Source of the DNA: CADEED01 sp043747875
Lineage (GTDB): Bacteria; Pseudomonadota; Gammaproteobacteria; Steroidobacterales; Steroidobacteraceae
Direction: 5' to 3'
Length of the DNA stretch: 64,000 bases
Assembly (NCBI GenBank): GCA_043747875.1
Contig: JAYTOI010000093.1
Span: 1 to 64,000 of the forward strand
In this document: piece after piece, positions 44,176-53,454 of the stretch
Layout: every line of letters starts with the position of its first letter
Position numbering within the stretch: the stretch's first letter is position 1
Made by a program: the position numbers and the translations under genes
Notes under the pieces: model-generated
The model's input: the letters and a program-made list of their open reading frames with translations, nothing else
What the model was told of the DNA's origin: nothing
Database searches by the model: none

Positions 44176-44834
44176 ACGCCACGCCCGCCCGCCCGCCTTC
44201 TCCCGCCGCGGCGCGCAAGATCCGCGTGATCCTCGCCGACGATCATCCCGTGGTACGCGACGGCCTGGCAGCCATCGTAAATCAGCAAGCCGACATGCAG
44301 GTGGTCGCCGAGGCCGGCGATGGCGAGGAAGCGCTGTCCCTCTACGTGCAGCATCAGCCGGATGTCATGGTGCTCGACCTGCGCATGCCCAAGCTCGATG
44401 GCGCCGCCGTCGTGCAGCGCGTGCTCGAGCAGTACCCCAAGGCCTGCCTGCTCATCATGACCACCTACGACGGCGACGAGGACATCTTCCGCTCCTTGAG
44501 CCAGGGTGCGAAGGGCTATCTACTCAAGGACGCACCGCGCCAGGAGATCCTGGCCGCCATCCGTGCCGTGGCCGAGGATCGTTCGTATACCTCTTCGGGC
44601 ATTGCCGCGAAGGCCCTGCAACGCATGGCGAAGCCCAGCCTGACCACGCGCGAGCTCACGGTCCTGCAACTCGTCGCCGAGGGACGCAGCAACAAGGACA
44701 TCGCGCGCCGGCTCGACATCACCGAGGGCACGGCCAAGACGCACGTGAAGGCGATCCTGGGCAAGCTCGACGCCATTTCGCGCACCGAGGCGGTGGCGGT
44801 GGCCGCGAAGCGCGGGCTCATCCGACTGAGCTGA
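44172..44834 (+). CDS. NarL/FixJ-type response regulator
   Basis: 220 residues. Intact receiver: VILADDHPVVRDGL (acidic pair), MVLDLRMPKLDG (phospho-acceptor Asp), GYLLKDAP (Lys). LuxR HTH: LTTRELTVLQLVAEGRSNKD, then IARRLDITEGTAKTHVKAIL. Cognate partner of the kinase it overlaps. Unlike the regulator at 19622, all phosphorylation residues are kept. Confidence 0.93.
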   Translation: MNATPARPPSPAAARKIRVILADDHPVVRDGLAAIVNQQADMQVVAEAGDGEEALSLYVQHQPDVMVLDLRMPKLDGAAVVQRVLEQYPKACLLIMTTYDGDEDIFRSLSQGAKGYLLKDAPRQEILAAIRAVAEDRSYTSSGIAAKALQRMAKPSLTTRELTVLQLVAEGRSNKDIARRLDITEGTAKTHVKAILGKLDAISRTEAVAVAAKRGLIRLS

Positions 44835-44852
44835 AGCCTCGCTCGGGGTGCC

Positions 44853-45380
44853 TCAGGGTCCAGGGAAAACGCCCGCCGGCGTCAATCCGTTCAGGAATTT
44901 CTCGACCACGGGCTGCAGGTGCGTCTCGGAGTAGACGAACAGGATCTCGCGCCCGCGCTGCAGGGCGACGAAGCGCGTCAGGATCTTGGTTCCGGCCAGG
45001 AAAGCGGCGCCGGGCGCGGGCAGCTTCGCATAGACGCGCGCCGCCGCGTCAGCGGTATCGAAGCGCACCAGCGCAAGCCCGAGGTGAAAGCTCGGCTTGC
45101 CGCCCGCCGCCACGACGTGCAACTCCTTCCATTCTTCGACGCGCCAGTGCGCACCGGCGAGCTCAAACGCCTTGGCCACGAACACTGTGCGGTCTTCGGC
45201 CGTCGATGGATGCTGCGTGACGTCGAAGGAGCCGAGATCGGCGGTCACGTCCCGCACGAAACGGTCCACGGTCGTACTCACCGGTGTGGGGGCCAGCATG
45301 GACGCCGGAACTGGCTCGGCCCGCGCGCACCCAACGCCCGCGAGCAACGCCAGACACAGCAGCAGTTTCGCGCAGCGCAT
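44853..45380 (-). CDS. Exported protein of unknown function
   Basis: 175 residues. Signal peptide MRCAKLLLCLALLAGVGCAR, then AEP; a lipobox is not convincing, so cleavage by signal peptidase I is assumed. The mature part is a compact alpha/beta domain (VFVAKAFELAGAHWRVEEWK, LGLALVRFDTADAAARVYAK) of no recognised family. Three bases separate its start from the stop of the 45384 gene, so they are likely co-transcribed. It converges on the response regulator. Confidence 0.6.
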   Translation of the reverse strand: MRCAKLLLCLALLAGVGCARAEPVPASMLAPTPVSTTVDRFVRDVTADLGSFDVTQHPSTAEDRTVFVAKAFELAGAHWRVEEWKELHVVAAGGKPSFHLGLALVRFDTADAAARVYAKLPAPGAAFLAGTKILTRFVALQRGREILFVYSETHLQPVVEKFLNGLTPAGVFPGP

Positions 45381-45383
45381 GTT

Positions 45384-45938
45384 CTAGGGAACCTTGACGA
45401 CCGCGGGCCGCGTCGACTTCAGATACTTGATGGTGATGTTGCGCGCCTTGCCGATTTCGACCAGCTGCGCGGCCCGATTTGTGGCCTTCGGGCCCGACAG
45501 CGAAATCAGCTGGTCGTTGAATCCGTCGAAGCCGCGCGGAGCGCCGCAGATCTCGAGGCAGCCGATGGACGCATACACTTCTGTCAGCGGGTCATCCGGC
45601 CCGTCGTGAATGAGGAAGTTGTCGTAAACCTGCCATGCACCCACCTCGAGCGAGCGAGCGCTGTGCACGGAGTAGTGAGGCAGCCATGCCTTGATGACGT
45701 GCACCTGTTCGCTGGCGAGGCCGACCGTCGCCGGTTTGGACTTGGTGGTCGGACAATGCAGGCCGAAGCGCAATACCTCGTAGGTCGTCGAGACGGCCTT
45801 GCCGCCGGAATCGGTGCCACTCACCTCGAGGTCGTAGGTCGGAATCCAGAACACGCCGTGAGCCATGCCGTACGGGTAAGCCCAGGTACGGGCTCTACCG
45901 ACCGGTGCACCTCCAACCGTCAACAATACCTGGCGCAT
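45384..45938 (-). CDS. Unknown protein with LIHDGP/SIGCLE motif
   Basis: 184 residues from ATG 45938; the frame stays open further upstream, so the start is uncertain. No signal peptide at this start. The C-terminal half has NFLIHDGPDDPLTEVYASIGCLEICGAPRG, written here as NFLIHDGPDD and YASIGCLEICG: a His followed 15 residues later by a Gly-Cys. This is similar in spirit to the His/Cys pair of YkuD-like enzymes and to the site in the 34051 gene. Function unknown; downstream is the exported protein at 44853. Confidence 0.5.
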   Translation of the reverse strand: MRQVLLTVGGAPVGRARTWAYPYGMAHGVFWIPTYDLEVSGTDSGGKAVSTTYEVLRFGLHCPTTKSKPATVGLASEQVHVIKAWLPHYSVHSARSLEVGAWQVYDNFLIHDGPDDPLTEVYASIGCLEICGAPRGFDGFNDQLISLSGPKATNRAAQLVEIGKARNITIKYLKSTRPAVVKVP

Positions 45939-46111
45939 CGAATTCTTCGCTCTCTCGTTCCAGGGCAGCACCGAGCATATGACACCGCGAAAGCCGGCGC
46001 GAGTAGTTCGCCCTATGACCGTGGTTTCCCGGCGCGGACCGTAAAACGGCACGGGGCTCCACGACGAGGCCGCGCTTCTGCACGGCCTTCGTGTTTCCAG
46101 AGACCGGGATT

Positions 46112-46627
46112 CTACTCGATGGTGTAGTTTGCCTTGATCTCGCCCAGGCGCCGCAGGTCCGTCAGCATGCGATGCGCCAGCAGCGCCGTCAGCGTGCGCA
46201 CCGGCAGCACTCGCGCGGCATCGCCATCCAGCGCGGCAACCACCTCCTGCATGATGCGCGCGGCGGTCTTGAGCTGACTGTCGGGATCCCGGTTTCGCAG
46301 GTAGTGAGTCGCGCGACCGTCGAACAACTCGCCGAGCCCCTCCTCGCGGTTGCAATGCTTCTGCCAGAACGGGATCAGCGCCGCGCGCACCAGCGGCAGA
46401 ACGGCCAGGCGCTCCGTCTCCGTGAATCCCGAGGCATCGAATGTCGCGCGGATCGATGCCCACACGGCGGCACAGGCTTCGCGCCGGCGATGCGCGCGCA
46501 CCTCCGCCGCCAGGTTCCCCTCGTCGGACGCGATGTACTGCACGAAAGTGTCCGCGAACACCTGCGCGGTGACGACGAAGTCACGCGCGACTTGCTGAGC
46601 GGCAATGCGCCGCTGAACAAACATCAT
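46112..46627 (-). CDS. Cytoplasmic helical protein of unknown function
   Basis: 171 residues from ATG 46627 (or the adjacent 46624). Predominantly helical with conserved-looking stretches QQVARDFVVTAQVFADTFVQ and RIMQEVVAALDG. No domain recognised, no signal or membrane segment. It stands alone between short intergenic regions. Codon use is like its neighbours, which supports a real gene. Confidence 0.5.
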   Translation of the reverse strand: MMFVQRRIAAQQVARDFVVTAQVFADTFVQYIASDEGNLAAEVRAHRRREACAAVWASIRATFDASGFTETERLAVLPLVRAALIPFWQKHCNREEGLGELFDGRATHYLRNRDPDSQLKTAARIMQEVVAALDGDAARVLPVRTLTALLAHRMLTDLRRLGEIKANYTIE

Positions 46628-46885
46628 GTGTGAACCTGACTGCATGTGATTACGCGGATCATCCCGACCCCTGTGATGATGATTTCGCCCGAGCCCTCTG
46701 CGACGTACCCGAGCGGATCCGCGCTGGCAGTCAACTGCGATGAATGCTAGCGCTCCGACCGGCTTGATGCATGCATGCGGCGAGGTGACTGAGGGGTGGG
46801 ATTGCGCTGACAGCGATCCGCGGCTGCGTGAACGTTCGATCGCGATGAGTTGCACTCTCGAAGCGAATCATTCCTCTTGCGCCGG

Positions 46886-47314
46886 TCAGCCCTCGCGCAT
46901 CAGCACCTCGACCTCGAGCGCCACTGCTTCGATTGCGCTCGCGATGCAGCTCATCAGGAAGGCATCCGGCTGCGCATCCGGCGTTCTCTCGCACAATAGT
47001 TGGTCGAGCTCGCGCGCGCAGGCTGTGAGCACGCAGAATCTGTGCGTATTCGCGCCCGCGGCCATGTCGTGCGCCAGCATGCAGGCGCGCGACCACGCCG
47101 CCGCGTCGCCGCCCTCGAGCTCCGGCACGAGCCCGCGCATGCGCGCCAGGTCGGCGCGCGCCAGCCTCAGGAAATCGATCTCCAGACGGGGGCGTCCCGA
47201 CCCGAGGGAATTCTGGCCGCGTGAATCGCTCACCGGCAACGGTGTCCAAACAAACAAAACGACATGTTTGCTAGGGTAGCGGCCCGGCTCCATGCGACAC
47301 ACCGGCGCGGACAC
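46886..47314 (-). CDS. Helical protein, possible degenerate Hpt domain
   Basis: 142 residues; GTG 47314, ATG 47293 and a later GTG are all possible starts. From about residue 45 it is helical with DFLRLARADLARMRGLVPEL and CMLAHDMAAGANTHRF, an arrangement like an Hpt domain, but the His-to-Gly spacing is one residue longer than usual. I would not assign phosphotransfer without structure prediction. Confidence 0.45.
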   Translation of the reverse strand: MSAPVCRMEPGRYPSKHVVLFVWTPLPVSDSRGQNSLGSGRPRLEIDFLRLARADLARMRGLVPELEGGDAAAWSRACMLAHDMAAGANTHRFCVLTACARELDQLLCERTPDAQPDAFLMSCIASAIEAVALEVEVLMREG

Positions 47315-47460
47315 CTGTTAGTCCACCCATCGACCCGCGATACGCGTCCGTCCATTCCCACACGGGAACGCCATGGGCGCGGCGCGTTTCCTCATCTCCA
47401 TCCTGAGACGTTGGCATTGGGCGACATCCGCGCGACCCGCACGCGCAACGGCCGCCCGAC

Positions 47461-48843
47461 TCACGCCGCGAGGACGCGCTCGACCGCAGCGCAATAACGT
47501 GCCGCGACGGCTTCGCGCGCGACATGGCGGCCGCCCGAGACCACCTTGCGACCCGCACGCCACACCTCGCCAACACCCGGGTGTGCGCTGGCGAACACGA
47601 AGCTGTCGATGAGCGCGTCGCCGGATCGTCCCGCGAGCGCCGGCAATTGCCCGTCGAGCGCGACGAAGTCGGCTGCCGCGCCCAATACGACGCCGCTGTT
47701 CGCGGCCGCGACGCCCAGCGCGCGCGCGCCGCCGCGCACCGTCGCGTCGAACAGGCCGCGGCCGGTCGAGGCATGCTCGCCAGGTGCGATCACGTTGCGC
47801 GCGCGGTCGCGCAGCCGCTGGCTGTATTCGAGCTGACGCAGCTCGGCGTTGACGCCGATCAACACGTTCGAGTCCGTGCCGATGCCGATGACACCGCCGG
47901 CCGCGACGAAATCCTGCGCGGCCGCGATGCCATCGCCCAGGTTCGCCTCGGTGATCGGGCACAGCCCCGCCACCGCGCCGCACACGGCGAGCCGCCGCAC
48001 CTCTTCTTCGGTCATGTGCGTGGCATGCACCAGGCACCAGCGCTCGTCGACGCTCGCATGGTCGAGCAGCCACTGCACCGGGCGCGCGCCCGACCAGGCC
48101 AGGCATTGCTCCACCTCGCCCATTTGTTCTGCGGCATGGATGTGGACTGGTCCGCCGCCCGCGAACGATGCGACCTGACCGAGCTCCATCGGCGTCACCG
48201 CGCGCAGGGAATGCGGCGCCACACCGACGACGGCATCCGGCCGGCCGGCGACCAGAGCGCGCGCGGCCTCTAACAAGCGCGCGAACGCCGGAATGTCGTT
48301 GACAAAGCGGCGCTGGCCATCGTTCGGCGGCGTGCCACCGAATCCGCCGTGTGCGTAGAACACCGGCAGCAGCGTCAGCGCAATGCCGGTTTGATCCGCC
48401 GCCGCCACGACGCGTTCGGTCATCTCCGCGATGTTCGCGTACCGCCTGCCCGCCGGATCATGATGGACGTAATGGAACTCGCCGACGCGCGTGAAGCCGG
48501 ACTCGAGCATCTCGACATACGCTTGGGCGGTGATGGCCTCGAGATCGTCGGGCGTCATGCGCGCGACGAAGCGGTACATCAGCCTGCGCCAGCTCCAGAA
48601 GTTGTCGGCGTCGGGGCCGCGATACTCGGTGAGGCCGGCCATGCCGCGCTGGAACCCGTGGCTGTGCACGTTCGACATGCCCGGCAGCGCGGCGGCGACG
48701 CGCTCGATGCCCGCGCGCGGCGCGGCATCGCGCTCGATGGCGGTGATGCGGCCGCTTTCGATGCGCACCTGAACGTTGTGGGCCCATCCCTCCGGCAACA
48801 GCAGCGTGTCGAAATGAAGAGCCGCAGCGTTTGGGTTTTCCAC
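47461..48843 (-). CDS. hutF: Formimidoylglutamate deiminase (HutF)
   Basis: 460 residues, GTG start at 48843. Amidohydrolase fold: HxH in MSNVHSHGFQRGM, later VHIHAAEQMGEVEQC, CLVHATH and the Asp in GIGTDSNVLI. Converts N-formimidoyl-L-glutamate to N-formyl-L-glutamate plus ammonia. With HutG this makes the two-step end of histidine breakdown. Divergent from hutI with only 19 bases between the starts, so its promoter must overlap hutI. Confidence 0.92.
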   Translation of the reverse strand: MENPNAAALHFDTLLLPEGWAHNVQVRIESGRITAIERDAAPRAGIERVAAALPGMSNVHSHGFQRGMAGLTEYRGPDADNFWSWRRLMYRFVARMTPDDLEAITAQAYVEMLESGFTRVGEFHYVHHDPAGRRYANIAEMTERVVAAADQTGIALTLLPVFYAHGGFGGTPPNDGQRRFVNDIPAFARLLEAARALVAGRPDAVVGVAPHSLRAVTPMELGQVASFAGGGPVHIHAAEQMGEVEQCLAWSGARPVQWLLDHASVDERWCLVHATHMTEEEVRRLAVCGAVAGLCPITEANLGDGIAAAQDFVAAGGVIGIGTDSNVLIGVNAELRQLEYSQRLRDRARNVIAPGEHASTGRGLFDATVRGGARALGVAAANSGVVLGAAADFVALDGQLPALAGRSGDALIDSFVFASAHPGVGEVWRAGRKVVSGGRHVAREAVAARYCAAVERVLAA

Positions 48844-48862
48844 GGGACCGCATTATCCATTA

Positions 48863-50074
48863 ATGTGTCGCATGCGGTGTGATCGCCTCTGGCGCAATGC
48901 CCGCCTCGCGACCCTCGCGGGCGGCGCTCCGGGTCTCGGTGTGATCGACGACGGCGTCCTCGCGAGTCGCGATGGCCTCATCGTCTACGCCGGCGCCGCC
49001 GCGGGCGCGCCGGCGTTCGAAGCGCTGCAGGTCATCGACTGCGAACGGCGCTGGATCACGCCCGGGCTCATCGACTGCCATACCCATCTCGTCTACGCCG
49101 GCGACCGCGCGCAGGAGTTCGAGCAGCGTCTGAACGGGGCGACCTACGAGTCCATCGCGCGCGCGGGCGGCGGCATCCTGTCGACGGTGCGCGCGACTCG
49201 CGTCGCCAGCGAGGCCCAGCTCGTCGCGGCCAGCTTGCCGCGTCTCGACGCGCTCATCGGCGAAGGCGTCACCACGGTCGAGATCAAATCGGGCTATGGC
49301 CTCGACCTCGAACACGAGCGCAAACAACTGCGCGCCGCGCGCGCGCTCGGCACGCAACGCGACGTCTCCGTCTTCACCACGTTCCTCGGGGCGCACGCGC
49401 TGCCACCGGAGTTCGCGAACCGCGCGGACGATTACATCGCGGAGGTCTGCGACACCATGCTTCCCGCCCTGGCGCGCGAGGGACTCGCCGATGCGGTCGA
49501 CGCGTTCTGCGAACACATCGGCTTCACGCCCGGGCAGATCCGCCGGGTGTTCACGGCCGCGGCGGCCCACGGTCTGCGCGTCAAACTACACGCGGAGCAG
49601 CTGTCGTGTACCGGGGCTGCCGCGCTCGCCGCCGGGTTTCGCGCGCTGTCCGCCGATCACCTGGAGTACGCCGACGAAGCGGGCATCGCCGCGCTGGCGG
49701 CGGCCGGCACAGTCGCGGTACTGCTGCCCGGCGCATTCTATTTCATGCGCGAGACGCGGCTGCCACCCATCGAGCTGCTGCGCGCGCACGGCGTGTCCAT
49801 CGCGCTCGCGACGGATTGCAATCCAGGCACGTCGCCGCTGACCTCACCGCTGCAGGTCATGAACCTCGCGGCGACGCTGTTTCGCATGACCGTGGACGAG
49901 TGCATCATCGGCGTCACGCGCGCCGCGGCCGCGGCACTGGGCTGCGCCGACCGCGGCACGCTCGAGGCCGGCAAACGCTGCGACCTCGCCCTCTGGAACA
50001 TCGGGCATCCGGCGGAGCTGGTCTATCGCATGGGGTTCAATCCATTGCAGGCGCGCGTGCGGAGCGGAATGTGA
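48863..50074 (+). CDS. hutI: Imidazolonepropionase (HutI)
   Basis: 403 residues; start ATG 48863 (MCRM) or the Met three codons on. Amidohydrolase with DCHTHLVYAGDRAQEFEQRL and the downstream KSGYGLDLEHERKQLRAARA and LATDCNPGTSPL. Hydrolyses imidazolone-5-propionate to N-formimidoylglutamate. First gene of hutI-hutG-hutU; its stop overlaps the hutG start (GTGA). Confidence 0.94.
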   Translation: MCRMRCDRLWRNARLATLAGGAPGLGVIDDGVLASRDGLIVYAGAAAGAPAFEALQVIDCERRWITPGLIDCHTHLVYAGDRAQEFEQRLNGATYESIARAGGGILSTVRATRVASEAQLVAASLPRLDALIGEGVTTVEIKSGYGLDLEHERKQLRAARALGTQRDVSVFTTFLGAHALPPEFANRADDYIAEVCDTMLPALAREGLADAVDAFCEHIGFTPGQIRRVFTAAAAHGLRVKLHAEQLSCTGAAALAAGFRALSADHLEYADEAGIAALAAAGTVAVLLPGAFYFMRETRLPPIELLRAHGVSIALATDCNPGTSPLTSPLQVMNLAATLFRMTVDECIIGVTRAAAAALGCADRGTLEAGKRCDLALWNIGHPAELVYRMGFNPLQARVRSGM

Positions 50075-50907
50075 GCGCGCCAGCACCGCACCCATGGCTC
50101 GCCGTCCATCACGGCGACGCGCCACTCGTCATGAGCTTTCCGCATGCGGGCACGGAGATTCCGCCCGACATCGAGACCGCGCTCGTGTCGCCCTGGCGCG
50201 CGCGCCAAGATGCCGATCATTGGGTCGACGTGCTGTACGACTTCGCCCATGAGTCGGGCGCGACGACGGTGCGGACGGCGCTGTCGCGCACCGTCATCGA
50301 TGTGAATCGAGATCCGTCCGGCGTGTCGCTGTATCCCGGCCAGACGACCACCGGGCTGTGTCCCATCGAGACGTTCGCCGGGGAGGCGTTGTACATACGC
50401 GAGCCGGATGCCGCCGAGGTCGAGCGGCGCCAGGGTGCGTATTTCGATCCGTATCACGCGGCGTTGCGCTCGCAGCTCGAACGCCTGCACGCACGCTGGG
50501 GCCGCGTCGTGCTGTACGACGCCCATTCCATCCTCTCGAGAACGCCGCGGCTGTTCACCGGGCAATTGCCGCAGTTCAACCTCGGCACGAACGGCGGCGT
50601 CACCTGCGAGCCCGCGCTCGCGGGCACGATCGAGAAGATTTGCGATGCCACGGGCCTCACTCGCGTGACGAACGGCCGCTTCCGCGGCGGTTGGATCACG
50701 CGGCATTACGGCCGGCCGCAAAGCGGCATCCACGCGCTGCAGATGGAGCTGGCGATGCGCGGCTATCTACGCGAACCGGATGTACTCACCGAACAAAACT
50801 GGCCGGCACCGCTCGATGAAACTCTGGCGACGGCCCTGCGGCAGCCACTGATGGAAATTCTCACCGCCTGCATTCACTTCGCCGGCGGAAACGGAGCATC
50901 TACATGA
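50071..50907 (+). CDS. hutG: N-formylglutamate deformylase (HutG)
   Basis: 278 residues, GTG start at 50071, overlapping hutI. Zinc-type deformylase signature PLVMSFPHAGTEIPPDIE, DVNRDPSGVSLYPGQTTTGL, LYDAHSILSRTPRLF and GGWITRHYGRPQSGIHALQM. Removes formate from N-formylglutamate, the product of HutF. Its presence shows that this organism uses the five-step rather than the formiminoglutamase route. Confidence 0.93.
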   Translation: MSAPAPHPWLAVHHGDAPLVMSFPHAGTEIPPDIETALVSPWRARQDADHWVDVLYDFAHESGATTVRTALSRTVIDVNRDPSGVSLYPGQTTTGLCPIETFAGEALYIREPDAAEVERRQGAYFDPYHAALRSQLERLHARWGRVVLYDAHSILSRTPRLFTGQLPQFNLGTNGGVTCEPALAGTIEKICDATGLTRVTNGRFRGGWITRHYGRPQSGIHALQMELAMRGYLREPDVLTEQNWPAPLDETLATALRQPLMEILTACIHFAGGNGAST

Positions 50908-52580
50908 AAGACCCACGCCACGCTCCGGGCCGCGTCATCCGTGCACCCACCGGCACCACGCTGAGCGCCAGGAGCTGGCTCACCGAAGCGCCGCTGCGCA
51001 TGCTCATGAACAATCTCGATCCCGACGTGGCCGAGCGGCCGACGGAGCTGGTGGTCTATGGCGGCATCGGCCGCGCCGCGCGCGACTGGCAAAGCTACGA
51101 TCGCATCGTCGAAACATTGAAGCGCCTCGAGAACGATCAATCGCTGCTCATCCAATCCGGCAAACCCGTCGGCGTGTTCGAGACACACGCGGACGCGCCG
51201 CGCGTGTTGTTGGCCAACTCCAACCTGGTGCCGCGCTGGAGCACCTGGGAGCATTTCAACGAGCTCGATCGCAAGGGTCTCATGATGTATGGCCAGATGA
51301 CGGCCGGCTCGTGGATCTACATCGGCTCGCAGGGCATCGTGCAGGGCACGTACGAGACCTTCGTCGAGATGGGGCGGCAGCACTTTGCCGGCAATCTCGC
51401 CGGCCGCTGGCTGCTCACCGCGGGCCTGGGCGGCATGGGCGGCGCGCAACCTCTCGCGGCGGTCATGGCCGGCGCGTCGTGTCTGGCCATCGAATGCCAG
51501 CGCTCGCGCATCGACATGCGCCTCGGGTCGGGTTACCTGGATCACGGCACCGACGACCTCGACACCGCGCTCGAGATGATTGCGCGCGCGGGCCGGGAGC
51601 GGACGCCGGTGTCCGTGGGCTTGTTGGGCAATGCAGCCGAGCTGCTGCCCGAGATGTTCCGGCGCGGCGTTCGTCCCGACCTGCTGACCGACCAGACCAG
51701 CGCGCACGACCCGGTGAACGGCTATCTACCCGCCGGCTGGAGCGTGGAGCAGTGGCTGGAGCGGCGCGCCTCCGATCCCACCGGCACCGCCCGGGCCGCG
51801 AAGGCTTCGATGGCGGTGCACGTGCGCGCGATGCTCGATTTCCAGCAAGCCGGCGTGCACACGGTCGACTACGGCAACAACATCCGCCAGATGGCGCTCG
51901 AGGAAGGCGTGTCGAATGCCTTCGACTTCCCGGGCTTCGTGCCCGCCTACATCCGCCCGCTGTTCTGTCGCGGCGTCGGGCCGTTCCGCTGGGCCGCGCT
52001 GTCGGGAAATCCTGTGGACATCGAAAAGACCGACGCGAAGGTGAAGGAGCTGCTGCCCGACGACAGCCATCTGCACCACTGGCTCGACATGGCGCGCAAG
52101 AGGATTCGCTTCCAGGGGCTGCCCGCGCGCATCTGCTGGGTGGGCCTCGGCGACCGGCATCGCCTGGGGCTGGCATTCAACGAGATGGTGGCGCGCGGCG
52201 AGCTCGAGGCGCCCATCGTCATCGGCCGCGATCATCTCGACTCGGGCTCGGTCGCCTCGCCGAACCGCGAGACCGAGGCGATGCGGGACGGTTCGGACGC
52301 GGTCTCCGACTGGCCGCTGCTGAACGCCCTCCTATCTACCGCGTCGGGCGCGACCTGGGTATCCATCCACCACGGCGGCGGCGTCGGCATGGGTTTCTCG
52401 CAGCATGCGGGCGTGGTAGTCGTATGCGACGGGACCGAGGCGGCAGCGCGTCGCATTGCGCGCGTGCTGTGGAACGACCCGGCCAGCGGCGTCATGCGGC
52501 ATGCGGACGCCGGCTACGAGATCGCCATCGAGACGGCGAGAAAGCACCGGCTCGATCTGCCCGGCATACTGCCCGACTGA
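50904..52580 (+). CDS. hutU: Urocanate hydratase (HutU)
   Basis: 558 residues. NAD-dependent conversion of urocanate to imidazolonepropionate. NAD-binding segment TAGLGGMGGAQPLAAVMAGA; the catalytic cysteine region is YIRPLFCRGVGPFRWAALSG. ATGA overlap with hutG. No histidine ammonia-lyase (hutH) gene follows; downstream is a small unrelated gene. Confidence 0.95.
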   Translation: MKDPRHAPGRVIRAPTGTTLSARSWLTEAPLRMLMNNLDPDVAERPTELVVYGGIGRAARDWQSYDRIVETLKRLENDQSLLIQSGKPVGVFETHADAPRVLLANSNLVPRWSTWEHFNELDRKGLMMYGQMTAGSWIYIGSQGIVQGTYETFVEMGRQHFAGNLAGRWLLTAGLGGMGGAQPLAAVMAGASCLAIECQRSRIDMRLGSGYLDHGTDDLDTALEMIARAGRERTPVSVGLLGNAAELLPEMFRRGVRPDLLTDQTSAHDPVNGYLPAGWSVEQWLERRASDPTGTARAAKASMAVHVRAMLDFQQAGVHTVDYGNNIRQMALEEGVSNAFDFPGFVPAYIRPLFCRGVGPFRWAALSGNPVDIEKTDAKVKELLPDDSHLHHWLDMARKRIRFQGLPARICWVGLGDRHRLGLAFNEMVARGELEAPIVIGRDHLDSGSVASPNRETEAMRDGSDAVSDWPLLNALLSTASGATWVSIHHGGGVGMGFSQHAGVVVVCDGTEAAARRIARVLWNDPASGVMRHADAGYEIAIETARKHRLDLPGILPD

Positions 52581-52699
52581 GGAATCGTGGAGCGCTGCAT
52601 AGCCCGTTGAATCGCCGGGAATCTCCGCCGATATCCAGTGTCGAGCGCGTCGCCGCACTGAATGGCCGTTCTCCAGGAACGGCCGTTACCTTTGCGGAT

Positions 52700-53011
52700 A
52701 TGAAACGCAGCAAATACGACCCACTCGCCACGTCCACGCATTCGCGGTGGCTCGTGCTCCGCGACCTGTTCCACAACGTTCTCGATGCCACGGAACTGCC
52801 ACCGGGTACCGACCTGCGGCGCGCATTTGCCGACGGCCTCACCGCGCTCGAGCGCGCCGGCTGGCACAGCGAGGGCGCCAGTGGCGGCATGGTGTTCGTG
52901 CAGCGTGGCGGCGAACGCCGCCTGCTGGTCGTGCACGAGCACGATCCGCACGAGCCACTGCCCGCCGGGCACGGCGCACCCGCGGGACGCTGCCTCAGCT
53001 GCGGAGACTAA
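52700..53011 (+). CDS. Small protein with C-terminal CxxC, function unknown
   Basis: 103 residues from ATG 52700. N-terminal part MKRSKYDPLATSTHSRWLVL, middle helix RRAFADGLTALERAGWHSEG, and the C-terminus APAGRCLSCGD with one CxxC. No strong ribosome-binding site, but codon use and length fit a real gene. The 120-base gap after hutU makes co-transcription possible. Family not recognised. Confidence 0.55.
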   Translation: MKRSKYDPLATSTHSRWLVLRDLFHNVLDATELPPGTDLRRAFADGLTALERAGWHSEGASGGMVFVQRGGERRLLVVHEHDPHEPLPAGHGAPAGRCLSCGD

Positions 53012-53049
53012 CTACCAATTTCATGGGCCGCGGTGCCATCGGCAGGGTC

Positions 53050-53454
53050 CTACGGCCCGTCGTTGTACCGGCTGACGATGCGGCGCGACGCATAGTTCAC
53101 GCCGCCGAAATTTCCGAACTGCGCGAACGAGGTGAGGTCGTAGACGAACCAGCCGCCGGGGTGCGGCCCGGTGCGCGCGCAGTTCACCGTCACCCGATAG
53201 CCGCGCAGGCCGGCCTGCGTCAGATTGAGTACGGTCGCCGCCGCGCAATTGTTCTGCACCAGCGCCCGATACGCGCCCCACTCGCTGCCGGCACGCGCTG
53301 CCGCGTATGCGCGATCCGCTGCGAGCTGCAGATTGGCCGACTCGCGCTGCGAGGTGCCGGCCGTCACGGCGAAAGCCGCCAGCGACGCCACGATGACGAT
53401 CAGGAAGATCGCGACGATCAGCGAGATCCCGCGCTGCCGCGCCGCACGCCTCAT
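53050..53454 (-). CDS. mshP: MSHA pilus biogenesis protein MshP
   Basis: 134 residues. PilX-like: one N-terminal membrane helix (GISLIVAIFLIVIVASLAAF) after a basic leader, then a short periplasmic domain (AADRAYAAARAGSEWGAYRA). Minor-pilin accessory. Last gene of the locus; overlaps mshO by ATGA. Confidence 0.85.
   Translation of the reverse strand: MRRAARQRGISLIVAIFLIVIVASLAAFAVTAGTSQRESANLQLAADRAYAAARAGSEWGAYRALVQNNCAAATVLNLTQAGLRGYRVTVNCARTGPHPGGWFVYDLTSFAQFGNFGGVNYASRRIVSRYNDGP

Noticed and set aside
47315..53049. A histidine ammonia-lyase gene (hutH) expected near hutU
   Set aside because: None of the frames here matches the lyase; it must be elsewhere or absent.
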